A stretch of 6,763 nt of DNA from Acidimicrobiia bacterium (GCA_013694495.1 JACDCH010000282.1:1-6763), one strand, 5' to 3'. Positions 1 to 6,277 are shown, counted from the first letter of the stretch. The notes: generated from the sequence alone by a model not told the origin. Made by a program: numbers and translations.

Positions 1-176
1 GGCTCGAGCGGCTGGTCCGTGCGGGCCGGCTCGGCCGGTGCGGCGGCCACGAGCGCCGTCGGGGTCGTGGCGGCCCGGTCGGCTTCATCGTGGAGCTCGG
101 CGAGCAACGTCTCGAACTGCAGGCGCCCGGCGAGCCACGCCAGGGCGCCGGCCCGGTCGGTGTCGTGCTGGGTCAT
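1..176 (-). CDS. Hypothetical protein, N-terminal part only (gene runs off the window)
   Basis: The minus strand is open from an ATG at 176-174 to the window edge, giving 58 complete codons. The protein begins MTQHDTDRAGALAWLAG and continues into an Ala/Pro/Glu-rich stretch. Almost every codon ends in G or C, as expected for a real gene in this genome and not for a chance antisense frame. The first 35 or so residues could form an amphipathic helix, and the following Ala-Pro-rich part looks like a linker. I recognise no domain. The gene diverges from recA, with a 279-nt gap to the recA start. No clear Shine-Dalgarno precedes the ATG. A possible minus-strand -10, TAGCTT at 211-206, lies about 30 nt upstream but has no convincing -35. 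Function unknown. Confidence 0.6.
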   Translation of the reverse strand, partial: MTQHDTDRAGALAWLAGRLQFETLLAELHDEADRAATTPTALVAAAPAEPARTDQPLE

Positions 177-217
177 GCGGGGAGTGAACCGCGCCGCGCT
201 CGCGAAAGCTAGCGATC

Positions 218-231
218 GTGACGGGTGTCAC
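218..231. repeat. Perfect inverted repeat GTGAC-GGGT-GTCAC in the divergent intergenic region
   Basis: The sequence GTGACGGGTGTCAC has 5-bp arms around a 4-bp centre. It lies between the minus-strand gene starting at 176 and the recA promoter. Its size and position suit an operator for the divergent gene, but no regulator family is identified. The palindrome is short and could be chance in GC-rich DNA. Confidence 0.35.
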
Positions 232-249
232 CATCTGAAACGAAGATGG
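231..249. repeat. Inverted repeat CCATCT-N7-AGATGG
   Basis: Arms CCATCT (231-236) and AGATGG (244-249) flank GAAACGA. The repeat abuts the preceding GTGAC/GTCAC palindrome and ends about 23 bp before the predicted recA -35. It could form a 6-bp hairpin or be a dyad binding site. No T-tract follows on either strand, so a terminator is unlikely. Confidence 0.3.
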
Positions 250-271
250 CGGCCGTCCGTTCCGGAGATGC

Positions 272-301
272 TCGACACGAACGGTTGTTCGAAGTTACGC
301 T
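272..301 (+). promoter_or_regulatory. Predicted recA promoter (TCGACA-N18-TACGCT)
   Basis: TCGACA (272-277) matches the -35 consensus TTGACA at five of six positions. TACGCT (296-301) fits the TANNNT -10 pattern, with an 18-bp spacer. Transcription would begin near 308, leaving a leader of about 148 nt before the recA GTG. The LexA box lies wholly in the spacer, so bound LexA would block polymerase. The leader (about 308-455) holds no stable hairpin or reading frame I would call. The promoter is inferred from sequence match only. Confidence 0.55.
278..291. promoter_or_regulatory. LexA-binding SOS box, CGAAC-GGTT-GTTCG
   Basis: CGAACGGTTGTTCG is a perfect match to the Gram-positive/actinobacterial LexA operator CGAACNNNNGTTCG, with complete 5-bp symmetry. 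It lies 164 bp before the recA start, inside the predicted promoter spacer. This is the expected arrangement for LexA repression of recA that is relieved when RecA filaments stimulate LexA self-cleavage. lexA itself is not in the window. Confidence 0.88.
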
Positions 302-443
302 GCTGTCGTTCCCGCTGAACCGGGCAGCACGGCGTTCGACGACGGCTTCACTGTCACACCCCCCGTGCATGCTCACCCCACAACGGAAGTCGTCGTCACC
401 CGGTGGTTGCCGGTCGGCTCCCGATCAGGCACGCAACCCAGAC

Positions 444-449
444 AAGGAG
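444..449 (+). promoter_or_regulatory. Ribosome binding site fixing the recA GTG start
   Basis: AAGGAG ends 6 nt before the GTG at 456. It decides the start: the open frame runs upstream to 225, but the earlier codons have no comparable site, and the encoded extension is unlike any RecA N-terminus. Confidence 0.8.
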
Positions 450-455
450 CCCACG

Positions 456-1507
<1,052 letters not shown>

Positions 1508-1508
<1 letters not shown>

Positions 1509-1528
1509 CCTCCTCGACCTCCTCGACC
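1508..1528 (+). repeat. Short tandem repeat (ACCTCCTCG) x2 + ACC after recA
   Basis: ACCTCCTCG occurs twice in tandem, followed by ACC, starting at the last base of the recA stop codon. The unit is 9 bp. It is probably a minor slippage product. No function is evident. Confidence 0.5.
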
Positions 1529-1568
1529 GCCCGGCTTCCACAATCCGGACGAATCGGCAGAACCGGTG

Positions 1569-1588
1569 GCCCGCTCGAAGGAGCGGGC
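1569..1588 (+). terminator. Perfect GC-rich hairpin downstream of recA (terminator or processing signal)
   Basis: GCCCGCTC (1569-1576) and GAGCGGGC (1581-1588) form a perfect 8-bp stem closed by a GAAG tetraloop, 60 nt past the recA stop. No T-tract follows, so this is not a classical intrinsic terminator. GC-rich hairpins lacking a U-tract are common after actinobacterial genes and may act as weak terminators or 3'-end stabilisers. It separates recA from spoVS and could make their expression unequal. Confidence 0.5.
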
Positions 1589-1657
1589 GCCCGGGTGTCG
1601 AATCTCTCCCCGACGGCCGGGCGGCGTCCGGGCGCGGCTCGAGCAACGGGGACTTCG

Positions 1658-1975
1658 ATGGAGACGCTCAAGGTTTCGACCAAGTCGAGCCCCAACTCGG
1701 TCGCCGGCGCCATCGCCGGAGCGATGCGCCAGGCCGGCGCCGTCGAGATCCAGGTCGTCGGGGCCGGCGCGCTCAACCAGGCGATCAAGGCGGTGGCCAT
1801 CGCCCGCGGCTACGTGGCCGCTTCCGGGCTCGACCTGGTGTGCATCCCGACGTTCGCCGACATCGAGATCGACGGCGAGCGCCGCACCGCCATCCGGTTG
1901 TCGGTCGAGGACCGCACCCACCGCCGGGCCCAGCCGCTGCCCCACGTCGACCTCGAGACGCTCAGGATCAACTGA
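1658..1975 (+). CDS. spoVS: SpoVS family protein (stage V sporulation protein S)
   Basis: SpoVS was named for its role in Bacillus sporulation. The family also occurs in non-sporulating bacteria and has an Alba-like fold, suggesting nucleic-acid binding. The product is 105 residues from the ATG. Residues 1-86 cover the whole family domain, opening with METLKVSTKSSPNSVAGAIA. GAGALNQAIKAVAIARGY (35-52) and CIPTFADIEIDGERRTAI (62-79) are the hallmark blocks. The usual family length is about 86, so residues 87-105 (THRRAQPLPHVDLETLRIN) are an extra tail. An in-frame GTG at 1595 would add 21 residues unlike the family. I prefer 1658, which has a weak ACGGGGA site (1646-1652) 5 nt upstream. The gene lies 149 nt after recA on the same strand and converges on the kinase gene. 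Its role here is unknown; a link to DNA repair is inference from position only. Confidence 0.93.
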   Translation: METLKVSTKSSPNSVAGAIAGAMRQAGAVEIQVVGAGALNQAIKAVAIARGYVAASGLDLVCIPTFADIEIDGERRTAIRLSVEDRTHRRAQPLPHVDLETLRIN

Positions 1976-2059
1976 CGCGCCGGCGTCGGCGTCGGTTCAG
2001 GACGTGCGGCGGAACAACGGCGACGCGACGCGCCTGTCGACCGCCGGGGCGCTGGGGGT

Positions 2060-2078
2060 CTGGGGGCGGAGCCCCCAG
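2060..2078. terminator. Strong hairpin CTGGGGGC-GGA-GCCCCCAG in the convergent intergenic region
   Basis: CTGGGGGC (2060-2067) and GCCCCCAG (2071-2078) pair perfectly over 8 bp around a GGA loop, 85 nt after the spoVS stop and between two convergent genes. No U-tract is present on either strand. GGGGGCGGAGCCCCC-type hairpins recur in high-GC actinobacterial intergenic regions, so this could be a bidirectional terminator or a dispersed repeat. Confidence 0.65.
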
Positions 2079-2126
2079 GCATCGGCCGCAGGGCGACGAA
2101 GTCGGCCGAGGACCGCAACGACCGAG

Positions 2127-2161
2127 CGGAGCGAGGGCTCCAAACTCGCGGAACGGAGCGA
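2127..2161. repeat. Direct repeat of CGGAGCGA
   Basis: CGGAGCGA occurs at 2127-2134 and 2154-2161, within the run of small repeats after the kinase gene. The second copy forms part of the loop of the hairpin at 2144-2168. It resembles the GAGCGGAGCGAG-type sequences frequent around terminators in high-GC actinobacteria. Confidence 0.4.
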
Positions 2162-2168
2162 AGCGAGT
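2144..2168 (-). terminator. Terminator-like hairpin of the RIO kinase gene
   Basis: On the minus strand ACTCGC (2168-2163) and GCGAGT (2149-2144) form a 6-bp stem with a 13-nt loop, directly followed by TTTGG. It starts 10 nt beyond the kinase stop codon (2180-2178). The stem is modest and the T-run short, so strength is uncertain. The position is right for the kinase transcript end. Confidence 0.5.
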
Positions 2169-2177
2169 GACGGCGAC

Positions 2178-2939
2178 TCAGCCGATCCGGCCCAGCAGCT
2201 CGGCGAACACCACCTCGGCGTCGACCTCGAGGCCATGGCGGGCGAACCAGCCGCACACGTTAACGACGTCGCGGTGCAGCAGCTCGAAGCCCTGGGTCGA
2301 GCCGACGAGGTCGACGGCCTGCGGGACGTCGATGACCCACAGCCGGTCGGCCCACCACAGGAGGTTGTAGGCCGACAGGTCGGCGTGCACCCACCCGGCG
2401 TCGACCATCAAGAACATGGCTTCCACCAGCTGGTCCCAGGCCCGGCGCAGTTCCGGCGGCGACAGGCGGGCCTGGGCGAGGCGCGGGGCGGCGCCCTGGT
2501 CGTCGCCGAGGTACTCGAGGAACAGCCCGCCATGGTCGTCGAACGACACCGGGAACGGCACGGGCGCGCCGACCTCCCACAACGAGCGGAGCACATCGTG
2601 CTCCTGGCCCAGCCAACTCTCGGCCACGACCTGCTTGCCGTGGCGCGACATCTTCTCGACGGCCCGCCGGTCGCGCGAGTTGGCCGGGGCCCGGCCCTCG
2701 CGGTAGCCGATGTCGTTGCGGAACGTGGCGGCCCGGGTGAAGCCGAGCTCCTCGAGCTGGCCCTTGTAGGCGACCCGCCGGGGCCGGTACCGCTTCTGGG
2801 CCAGGAGGTGGCGGCCGCTGCCGTCGCGCCGGGAGCGCTCGACGACGCGGATCTCCGCCTCCTTGCCGCTCTTGAGGACGCCGAGATCGACGTCGGTGAA
2901 CCACTCGGTCAGGACCCAGTCGGGAACGGGGCGCGCCAT
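2178..2939 (-). CDS. RIO-type (RIO1-like) serine/threonine kinase
   Basis: The protein is 253 residues, one compact atypical kinase domain. RIO kinases bind ATP and phosphorylate Ser or act as ATPases. Archaeal and eukaryotic members act in small-subunit ribosome maturation, while the bacterial role is poorly known. Visible motifs are the glycine-loop substitute LKSGKEAEI (22-30), the likely ATP lysine K49 in LLAQKRY, the hinge FLEYLGDD (140-147), catalytic loop HADLSAYN (H185, D187, N192), and metal-binding loop VIDVPQAVD (D204). All catalytic residues are present, so it should be active. There are no membrane segments or signal peptide. The ATG at 2939 is set by GGAGG 5 nt upstream. The gene stands alone on its strand, convergent with spoVS and divergent from miaB. 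Its substrate cannot be read from the context; ribosome or translation involvement beside miaB is speculation. Confidence 0.9.
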   Translation of the reverse strand: MARPVPDWVLTEWFTDVDLGVLKSGKEAEIRVVERSRRDGSGRHLLAQKRYRPRRVAYKGQLEELGFTRAATFRNDIGYREGRAPANSRDRRAVEKMSRHGKQVVAESWLGQEHDVLRSLWEVGAPVPFPVSFDDHGGLFLEYLGDDQGAAPRLAQARLSPPELRRAWDQLVEAMFLMVDAGWVHADLSAYNLLWWADRLWVIDVPQAVDLVGSTQGFELLHRDVVNVCGWFARHGLEVDAEVVFAELLGRIG

Positions 2940-2944
2940 CTGTG

Positions 2945-2949
2945 CCTCC
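2945..2949 (-). promoter_or_regulatory. Ribosome binding site of the RIO kinase
   Basis: GGAGG on the minus strand lies 5 nt before the ATG at 2939-2937. It is a strong site that fixes the start and shows that this gene, unlike miaB, uses a leadered transcript. Confidence 0.75.
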
Positions 2950-2960
2950 AGGAGCTCGGT

Positions 2961-2976
2961 GCGGACTGCGGTCCGC
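2961..2976. repeat. Inverted repeat GCGGAC-TGCG-GTCCGC in the kinase/miaB divergent region
   Basis: Perfect 6-bp arms lie around a 4-nt centre, 21 nt upstream of the kinase ATG. The repeat would fall in the leader or promoter of the kinase gene. It may be an operator or a leader hairpin. No T-tract follows on the minus strand. The rest of 2940-3158 shows no gene, RNA or further motif I can support. Confidence 0.35.
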
Positions 2977-3158
2977 CCCTCGGGCCCGGGAGCGCCGGCG
3001 TCAGGTGGTGACGGGGCTCAGCGGTGCGGCGGGAGAAGGGCGGTCGGCCAGAACGTCGGTCGTCACGGCGGAACCCCCCTTCCTGTCGGCTGCGGGGGCA
3101 CGCTCGCACGCCGTTGCCGGCGATGCAACCGGTTTCCGGCCGCCGGGAGGGCCCGCCG

Positions 3159-3164
3159 TAGCCT
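3159..3164 (+). promoter_or_regulatory. Predicted -10 element of a leaderless miaB transcript
   Basis: TAGCCT fits TANNNT and ends 6 nt before the GTG at 3171, so transcription would start at or next to the start codon. No -35 at standard spacing is clear. The only SD-like sequence, GGGAGG at 3145-3150, is 20 nt from the start and too far to serve. Leaderless genes of this layout are common in actinobacteria. Confidence 0.5.
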
Positions 3165-3170
3165 GCGGTC

Positions 3171-4550
3171 GTGCCCGACGGTCGCCGCTTCCTCATACGC
3201 ACCTTCGGGTGCCAGATGAACGAGCACGACTCGGAGCGGATCGCGGGCCTGTACGAGGCCGAGGGCATGACGGCCACGGACTCGCTCGACGACGCCGACA
3301 TCGTGGTGCTCAACACGTGCTGCATCCGGGAGAACGCCGACAACAAGTTCTACGGGCACCTCGGCCACCTGAAATCGGTGAAGGCCAAGCGGCCGGACCT
3401 GCAGATCGTGGTCGGCGGCTGCCTCGCCCAGAAGGACAGGGACTCGATCCGCGAGCGGGTGCCCGAGGTCGACGTGGTGTTCGGCACCCACAACGTGCAC
3501 CGAGCCGCCGCACTGCTCGAGCAATCCCGCTTCGACGGCCCGATCGTCGAGGTGTGGGACGAGGGCGACGGCGAGACGGCGTCGAGCCTCCCGGCCCGCC
3601 GAGAGCTCCCCTGGGCGGCGTGGATCACGATCCAGGTCGGGTGCGACAACAGCTGCGCGTTCTGCATCGTCCCCGCCGTGCGCGGCCGCGAGGTGAGCCG
3701 CACGCCCGACGACATCGTGGCCGAGGTCGCGGCGGCGGCGGTCGACGGCGTGAGCGAGGTCACGCTGCTCGGCCAGAACGTGAACAGCTACGGCCGCGAC
3801 CTCACCCGCCGGCGCCCGCTGTTCGCCGATCTGCTCCGCGCCGTCGGCGCGGTCGAGGGCGTACGGCGGGTGCGCTACACGAGCCCGCACCCCAAGGACC
3901 TCCGGCCCGAGACGATCGCGGCGATGGCCGAGACGCCGGCGGTGTGCGACCACCTGCACCTTCCGTTGCAATCGGGGAGCGACCGGGTGCTGGCCGCCAT
4001 GCACCGGGGCTACACGGCCGAGCGCTACCTCGACCGGCTCGCCGCCGCCCGGGCTGCCATCCCCGATCTGGCGGTGACGACCGACATCATCGTCGGCTTC
4101 CCCGGCGAGACCGACGACGACTTCGAGCGCACCCTCGAGGTCGCCGCCACCGCCGCCTACGACAGCGCCTACACGTTCATCTTCAGCCCCCGGCCGGGCA
4201 CGGCGGCCGCCGAGCGGGTCGACGACTTCGTACCGGCCGACGTCGTGGCCGAGCGGTTCGAGCGGCTCCGGGTGGTCGTCGAGCGCTCGGCGCTGGCCCG
4301 CCACCGCTCCCGGGTCGGGCGGGTGGAGGAGGTGGTGGTGGAGGGACCGAGCCGCCGCGACGCAGCGGTCACCACCGGGCGGACCGGGCAGAACAAGCTC
4401 GTCCACTTCACCACCGAGGCGCCGATCCGGCCCGGCACGTACGCCGAGGTCCTCGTCACCGGCGCTGCCCCCCACCACCTCACGGGCGACCTGCTCGCCG
4501 TCACCGCGGCCGCCCGCCACCGCACGCGCCTCGCCATCACCGCTGGTTGA
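3171..4550 (+). CDS. miaB: tRNA (N6-isopentenyl adenosine-37-C2) methylthiotransferase MiaB
   Basis: MiaB is a radical-SAM enzyme. It adds a methylthio group to i6A37 of tRNAs reading UNN codons, giving ms2i6A, which stabilises codon pairing. The product is 459 residues, near the usual 440-475. The N-terminal MTTase domain carries the three cysteines of the auxiliary [4Fe-4S] cluster: C14 (RTFGCQMNEHDSE), C50 (LNTCCIRENA) and C84 (VGGCLAQ). The radical-SAM cluster motif CDNSCAFC gives C158, C162 and C165. Further family blocks are LLGQNVNSYG, the LHLPLQSGSD stretch and TDIIVGFPGET. The C-terminal TRAM domain (about 380-445) contains TGRTGQNKLVHF, with the family's GR/N-K pattern. The asparagines of GQNVNSYG favour MiaB over MtaB or RimO. 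The GTG start sits directly before the conserved FLIRTFGC strand. The gene overlaps the following acetyltransferase gene by 4 nt. miaA is not in the window. Confidence 0.96.
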   Translation: MPDGRRFLIRTFGCQMNEHDSERIAGLYEAEGMTATDSLDDADIVVLNTCCIRENADNKFYGHLGHLKSVKAKRPDLQIVVGGCLAQKDRDSIRERVPEVDVVFGTHNVHRAAALLEQSRFDGPIVEVWDEGDGETASSLPARRELPWAAWITIQVGCDNSCAFCIVPAVRGREVSRTPDDIVAEVAAAAVDGVSEVTLLGQNVNSYGRDLTRRRPLFADLLRAVGAVEGVRRVRYTSPHPKDLRPETIAAMAETPAVCDHLHLPLQSGSDRVLAAMHRGYTAERYLDRLAAARAAIPDLAVTTDIIVGFPGETDDDFERTLEVAATAAYDSAYTFIFSPRPGTAAAERVDDFVPADVVAERFERLRVVVERSALARHRSRVGRVEEVVVEGPSRRDAAVTTGRTGQNKLVHFTTEAPIRPGTYAEVLVTGAAPHHLTGDLLAVTAAARHRTRLAITAG

Positions 4551-5029
4551 CCCTCACGATCGAGCCGGAGGCGTGGGGCTCGCCGGTGGGGCAGGCGCTC
4601 GTGCACGCCCTCGACCGCGACCTCGACGAGCGCTATGCCGGCGACGTCGACATCGAGGGCGAGCCCGACCGGGCCATGCTCAACGTGCTGGGCGACACGG
4701 TGATCCCGCCGCACGGCGTCTTCCTCGTCGCCCGCCTCGGTGGCGAGCCGGTCGGCTGCGGCGCCCTCCGGCGCCACACCGACGAGGAGGCCGAGGTCAA
4801 GCGCATGTACGTCGCGCCGGGCGGCCGGGGCCGAGGCGTGGGCCGGGCCCTGCTCGCCGCCCTCGAGGCCGCCGGCGCGTGTTTCGGCTACCCCCGGCTC
4901 GTGCTCGAGACCGGCGTCCGCCAGGCCGAGGCGATGGCGCTCTACGAGTCGGCCGGGTGGACGCCCATCGGCAACTACGGCGCCTACCGCAACAGCCCGC
5001 TGTCGCGCTGCTACGAGAAGCGCATCTAG
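4547..5029 (+). CDS. GNAT family N-acetyltransferase
   Basis: The product is 160 residues from a TTG start, a single acetyl-CoA-dependent GNAT domain. The acetyl-CoA pyrophosphate-binding motif is R94-G-R-G-V-G99, preceded by the strand EVKRMYVAP (83-91). The C-terminal part has LVLETGVRQAEAMALYESAG (118-137), a family block, and ends SRCYEKRI. The N-terminus (LTIEPEAWGSPVGQAL) matches my recollection of actinobacterial GNATs of this type, supporting TTG at 4547. That start overlaps the miaB stop as TTGA, suggesting translational coupling and an operon. A GTG at 4586 is an alternative start. Cysteines 112 and 155 are not part of the motif. The substrate cannot be inferred. The stop codon TAG lies inside the target duplication of the insertion sequence, so the gene is complete despite the insertion. 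Confidence 0.9.
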   Translation: MTLTIEPEAWGSPVGQALVHALDRDLDERYAGDVDIEGEPDRAMLNVLGDTVIPPHGVFLVARLGGEPVGCGALRRHTDEEAEVKRMYVAPGGRGRGVGRALLAALEAAGACFGYPRLVLETGVRQAEAMALYESAGWTPIGNYGAYRNSPLSRCYEKRI

Positions 5030-5032
5030 TGG
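5023..5032 (+). repeat. Left target-site duplication, CATCTAGTGG
   Basis: CATCTAGTGG abuts the left end of the insertion sequence and is repeated exactly at 6485-6494. It contains CTAG, including the GNAT stop codon (TAG, 5027-5029). If the element ends are GCAATACCGT instead of CAATACCGT, the duplication shrinks to ATCTAGTG (8 bp). Either length is in the range described for the IS4 family. Confidence 0.88.
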
Positions 5033-5049
5033 CAATACCGTGTAGTTAG
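5033..5049 (+). repeat. Left terminal inverted repeat of the IS
   Basis: CAATACCGT is perfectly repeated in inverse at the right end. With one gap and two mismatches the similarity extends to about 17-18 bp, ending in TTAG on both sides. Confidence 0.85.
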
Positions 5050-5067
5050 GGTTACATGGGTGTAGTT
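5040..5067 (+). repeat. Direct repeat GTGTAGTT, 20 bp apart, in the IS left end
   Basis: GTGTAGTT occurs at 5040-5047 and 5060-5067. The first copy overlaps the inner part of the left inverted repeat and the second contains the predicted -10 of the transposase. The spacing is about two helical turns. It could be a transposase-binding or autoregulation site, or chance. Confidence 0.4.
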
Positions 5068-5068
5068 T
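5063..5068 (+). promoter_or_regulatory. Predicted -10 element of the transposase gene (leaderless)
   Basis: TAGTTT, preceded by TG as in an extended -10, ends 6 nt before the GTG at 5075. No Shine-Dalgarno lies before the GTG. The spacing equals that at miaB, suggesting leaderless transcription starting at the GTG. No -35 is evident. Confidence 0.45.
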
Positions 5069-5074
5069 GGTGGG

Positions 5075-6277
5075 GTGCCTCGCTCCGGTTGGAAGAAGCC
5101 CGAGTCGGATCGCCGCTTGTCGGATCTGGTGTCGGTCGGCGTGTTGATGAAGGTGTTCCCGTCGGAGGCGGTCGACGCCGTGATCGCCGAGTGTGGCCGG
5201 ACGGAGCAGCGGTTCCGGTCGTTGCCGGCCCGGTCGATGGCGTACTTCGCGATGGGGATGGCGTTGCATGCCGATGGGTCCTATGAGGATGTGTTGGCCC
5301 TGATCTCTGATGGTGTGGCGTGGGCGGAACGCTCGGAGGGGTCGGCGAAGCCGCCGACGAAGGCGGCGATCTTCCAGGCCCGGTCCCGGCTGGGTCCTGA
5401 ACCGGTGGCCGGCTTGTTCGACCGGGTCGCGCGGCCGTTGGCGGCCAAGGACACGCCGGGGTGCTGGCTGGCCAGGCGGCGTCTGGTCGCGGTCGATGGG
5501 ACTTGTCTGGATCTGGCGGACAGCCCAGCGAACGACTCGTTCTTCGGTCGGCCCGGGGTGATGAAGGGAGAACGGTCGGCGTTCCCCCAGGCCCGGGTGG
5601 TCGCGCTGGCGGAGTGCGGCACCCACACGATGTTCGAAGCGGTGATCGGGCCGTACACGACATCGGAGAACGTCCTGGCCCGTGACCTGTTGGGCCGGCT
5701 CACCAAGGGCATGTTGTGCCTCGCTGACCGCGGGTTCTACAGCTTCGAGGCATGGCAGAACGCCCGGGAAACCGGGGCCGATCTGCTGTGGCGGATCAAG
5801 GACAACATCGGGCTCGAGTCGGTCAAGGATCTGCCCGACGGGTCGTGGCTGGCCGAGGTGTTCCACTCCACCGCCGACCGCCACCGCCGAGATCCGGTCA
5901 CGGTCCGGGTCATCGAGTACACGATCGAAGACGGCCGGGACCCGACCGGGCCGTTCCGGTTGATCACCACGATCCTCGATCACCGCAAGGCCCCCGCCGA
6001 AGTGCTCGCCGCCGCGTACACGCAACGCTGGGAGATCGAGTCGACCTTCGACGAGCTCAAGACCCACCAGCGAGGACCGAGGGCCGTGCTGCGCTCCAAG
6101 TCACCCGAGCTCGTCCTCCAGGAGATCTGGGGGCACCTGTGCTGCCACTACGCCATCCGCACCCTCATGTTCGACGCCGCCCGCGAAGCAGGCCGCGATC
6201 CCGACCGCGTGTCCTTCGTCGCCGCCCTGCGGATCTCACGCCGTTCCATCGCCCAGACGGGCGCCTTTCCCCCCTGA
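5075..6277 (+). CDS. IS4-family DDE transposase, ending early at TGA
   Basis: The frame gives 400 residues. Residues 15-105 form the IS4 N-terminal domain (FPSEAVDAVIAECGRTEQR, then the LPARSMAYFAMGMAL stretch). The RNase H-like core has the first catalytic Asp at D141 (VAVDGT), the second at D218 (LADRGFYSFE) and the Glu at E322. The YREK signature is Y315, R318, E322 and K329 in YTQRWEIESTFDELK. All catalytic residues are present. Translation stops in AFPP at TGA (6275-6277), right after TTTCCCCCC. The conserved basic tail follows in the +1 frame (see the entry at 6273). A full-length product skipping one C would be 464 residues. Third-position usage differs from the host genes: G/T-rich in the first half and C-rich in the second. 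This fits an acquired element. GTG at 5075 is chosen because the family's N-terminus begins shortly after. Confidence 0.92.
   Translation: MPRSGWKKPESDRRLSDLVSVGVLMKVFPSEAVDAVIAECGRTEQRFRSLPARSMAYFAMGMALHADGSYEDVLALISDGVAWAERSEGSAKPPTKAAIFQARSRLGPEPVAGLFDRVARPLAAKDTPGCWLARRRLVAVDGTCLDLADSPANDSFFGRPGVMKGERSAFPQARVVALAECGTHTMFEAVIGPYTTSENVLARDLLGRLTKGMLCLADRGFYSFEAWQNARETGADLLWRIKDNIGLESVKDLPDGSWLAEVFHSTADRHRRDPVTVRVIEYTIEDGRDPTGPFRLITTILDHRKAPAEVLAAAYTQRWEIESTFDELKTHQRGPRAVLRSKSPELVLQEIWGHLCCHYAIRTLMFDAAREAGRDPDRVSFVAALRISRRSIAQTGAFPP

Noticed and set aside
225..455. Upstream extension of the recA frame to an ATG at 225
   Set aside because: The extension would contain the SOS box and promoter, resembles no RecA N-terminus, and the GTG at 456 has a well-placed AAGGAG.
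1566..3011. Plus-strand frame of 481 codons across spoVS, the intergenic region and the kinase
   Set aside because: It overlaps two recognised genes in the wrong frame or strand. Its composition is Arg/Ala/Pro-rich noise.
3052..3066. Possible second LexA box (GAAC-GTCG-GTCG) upstream of miaB/RIO
   Set aside because: The second half-site reads GTCG instead of GTTC, and the symmetry is lost.
3127..3134. AACCGGTT palindrome upstream of miaB
   Set aside because: It is only 8 bp with no second copy or promoter relation, and is expected by chance in GC-rich DNA.
2942..4546. Plus-strand frame running into the GNAT frame from 2942
   Set aside because: It overlaps miaB in another frame, with a highly repetitive Arg/Gly/Pro translation. 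Only the part from 4547 has GNAT motifs.
4169..6067. Long minus-strand frame (632 codons) spanning miaB, GNAT and transposase
   Set aside because: It crosses the IS boundary and is antisense to three recognised genes. It is a chance frame.
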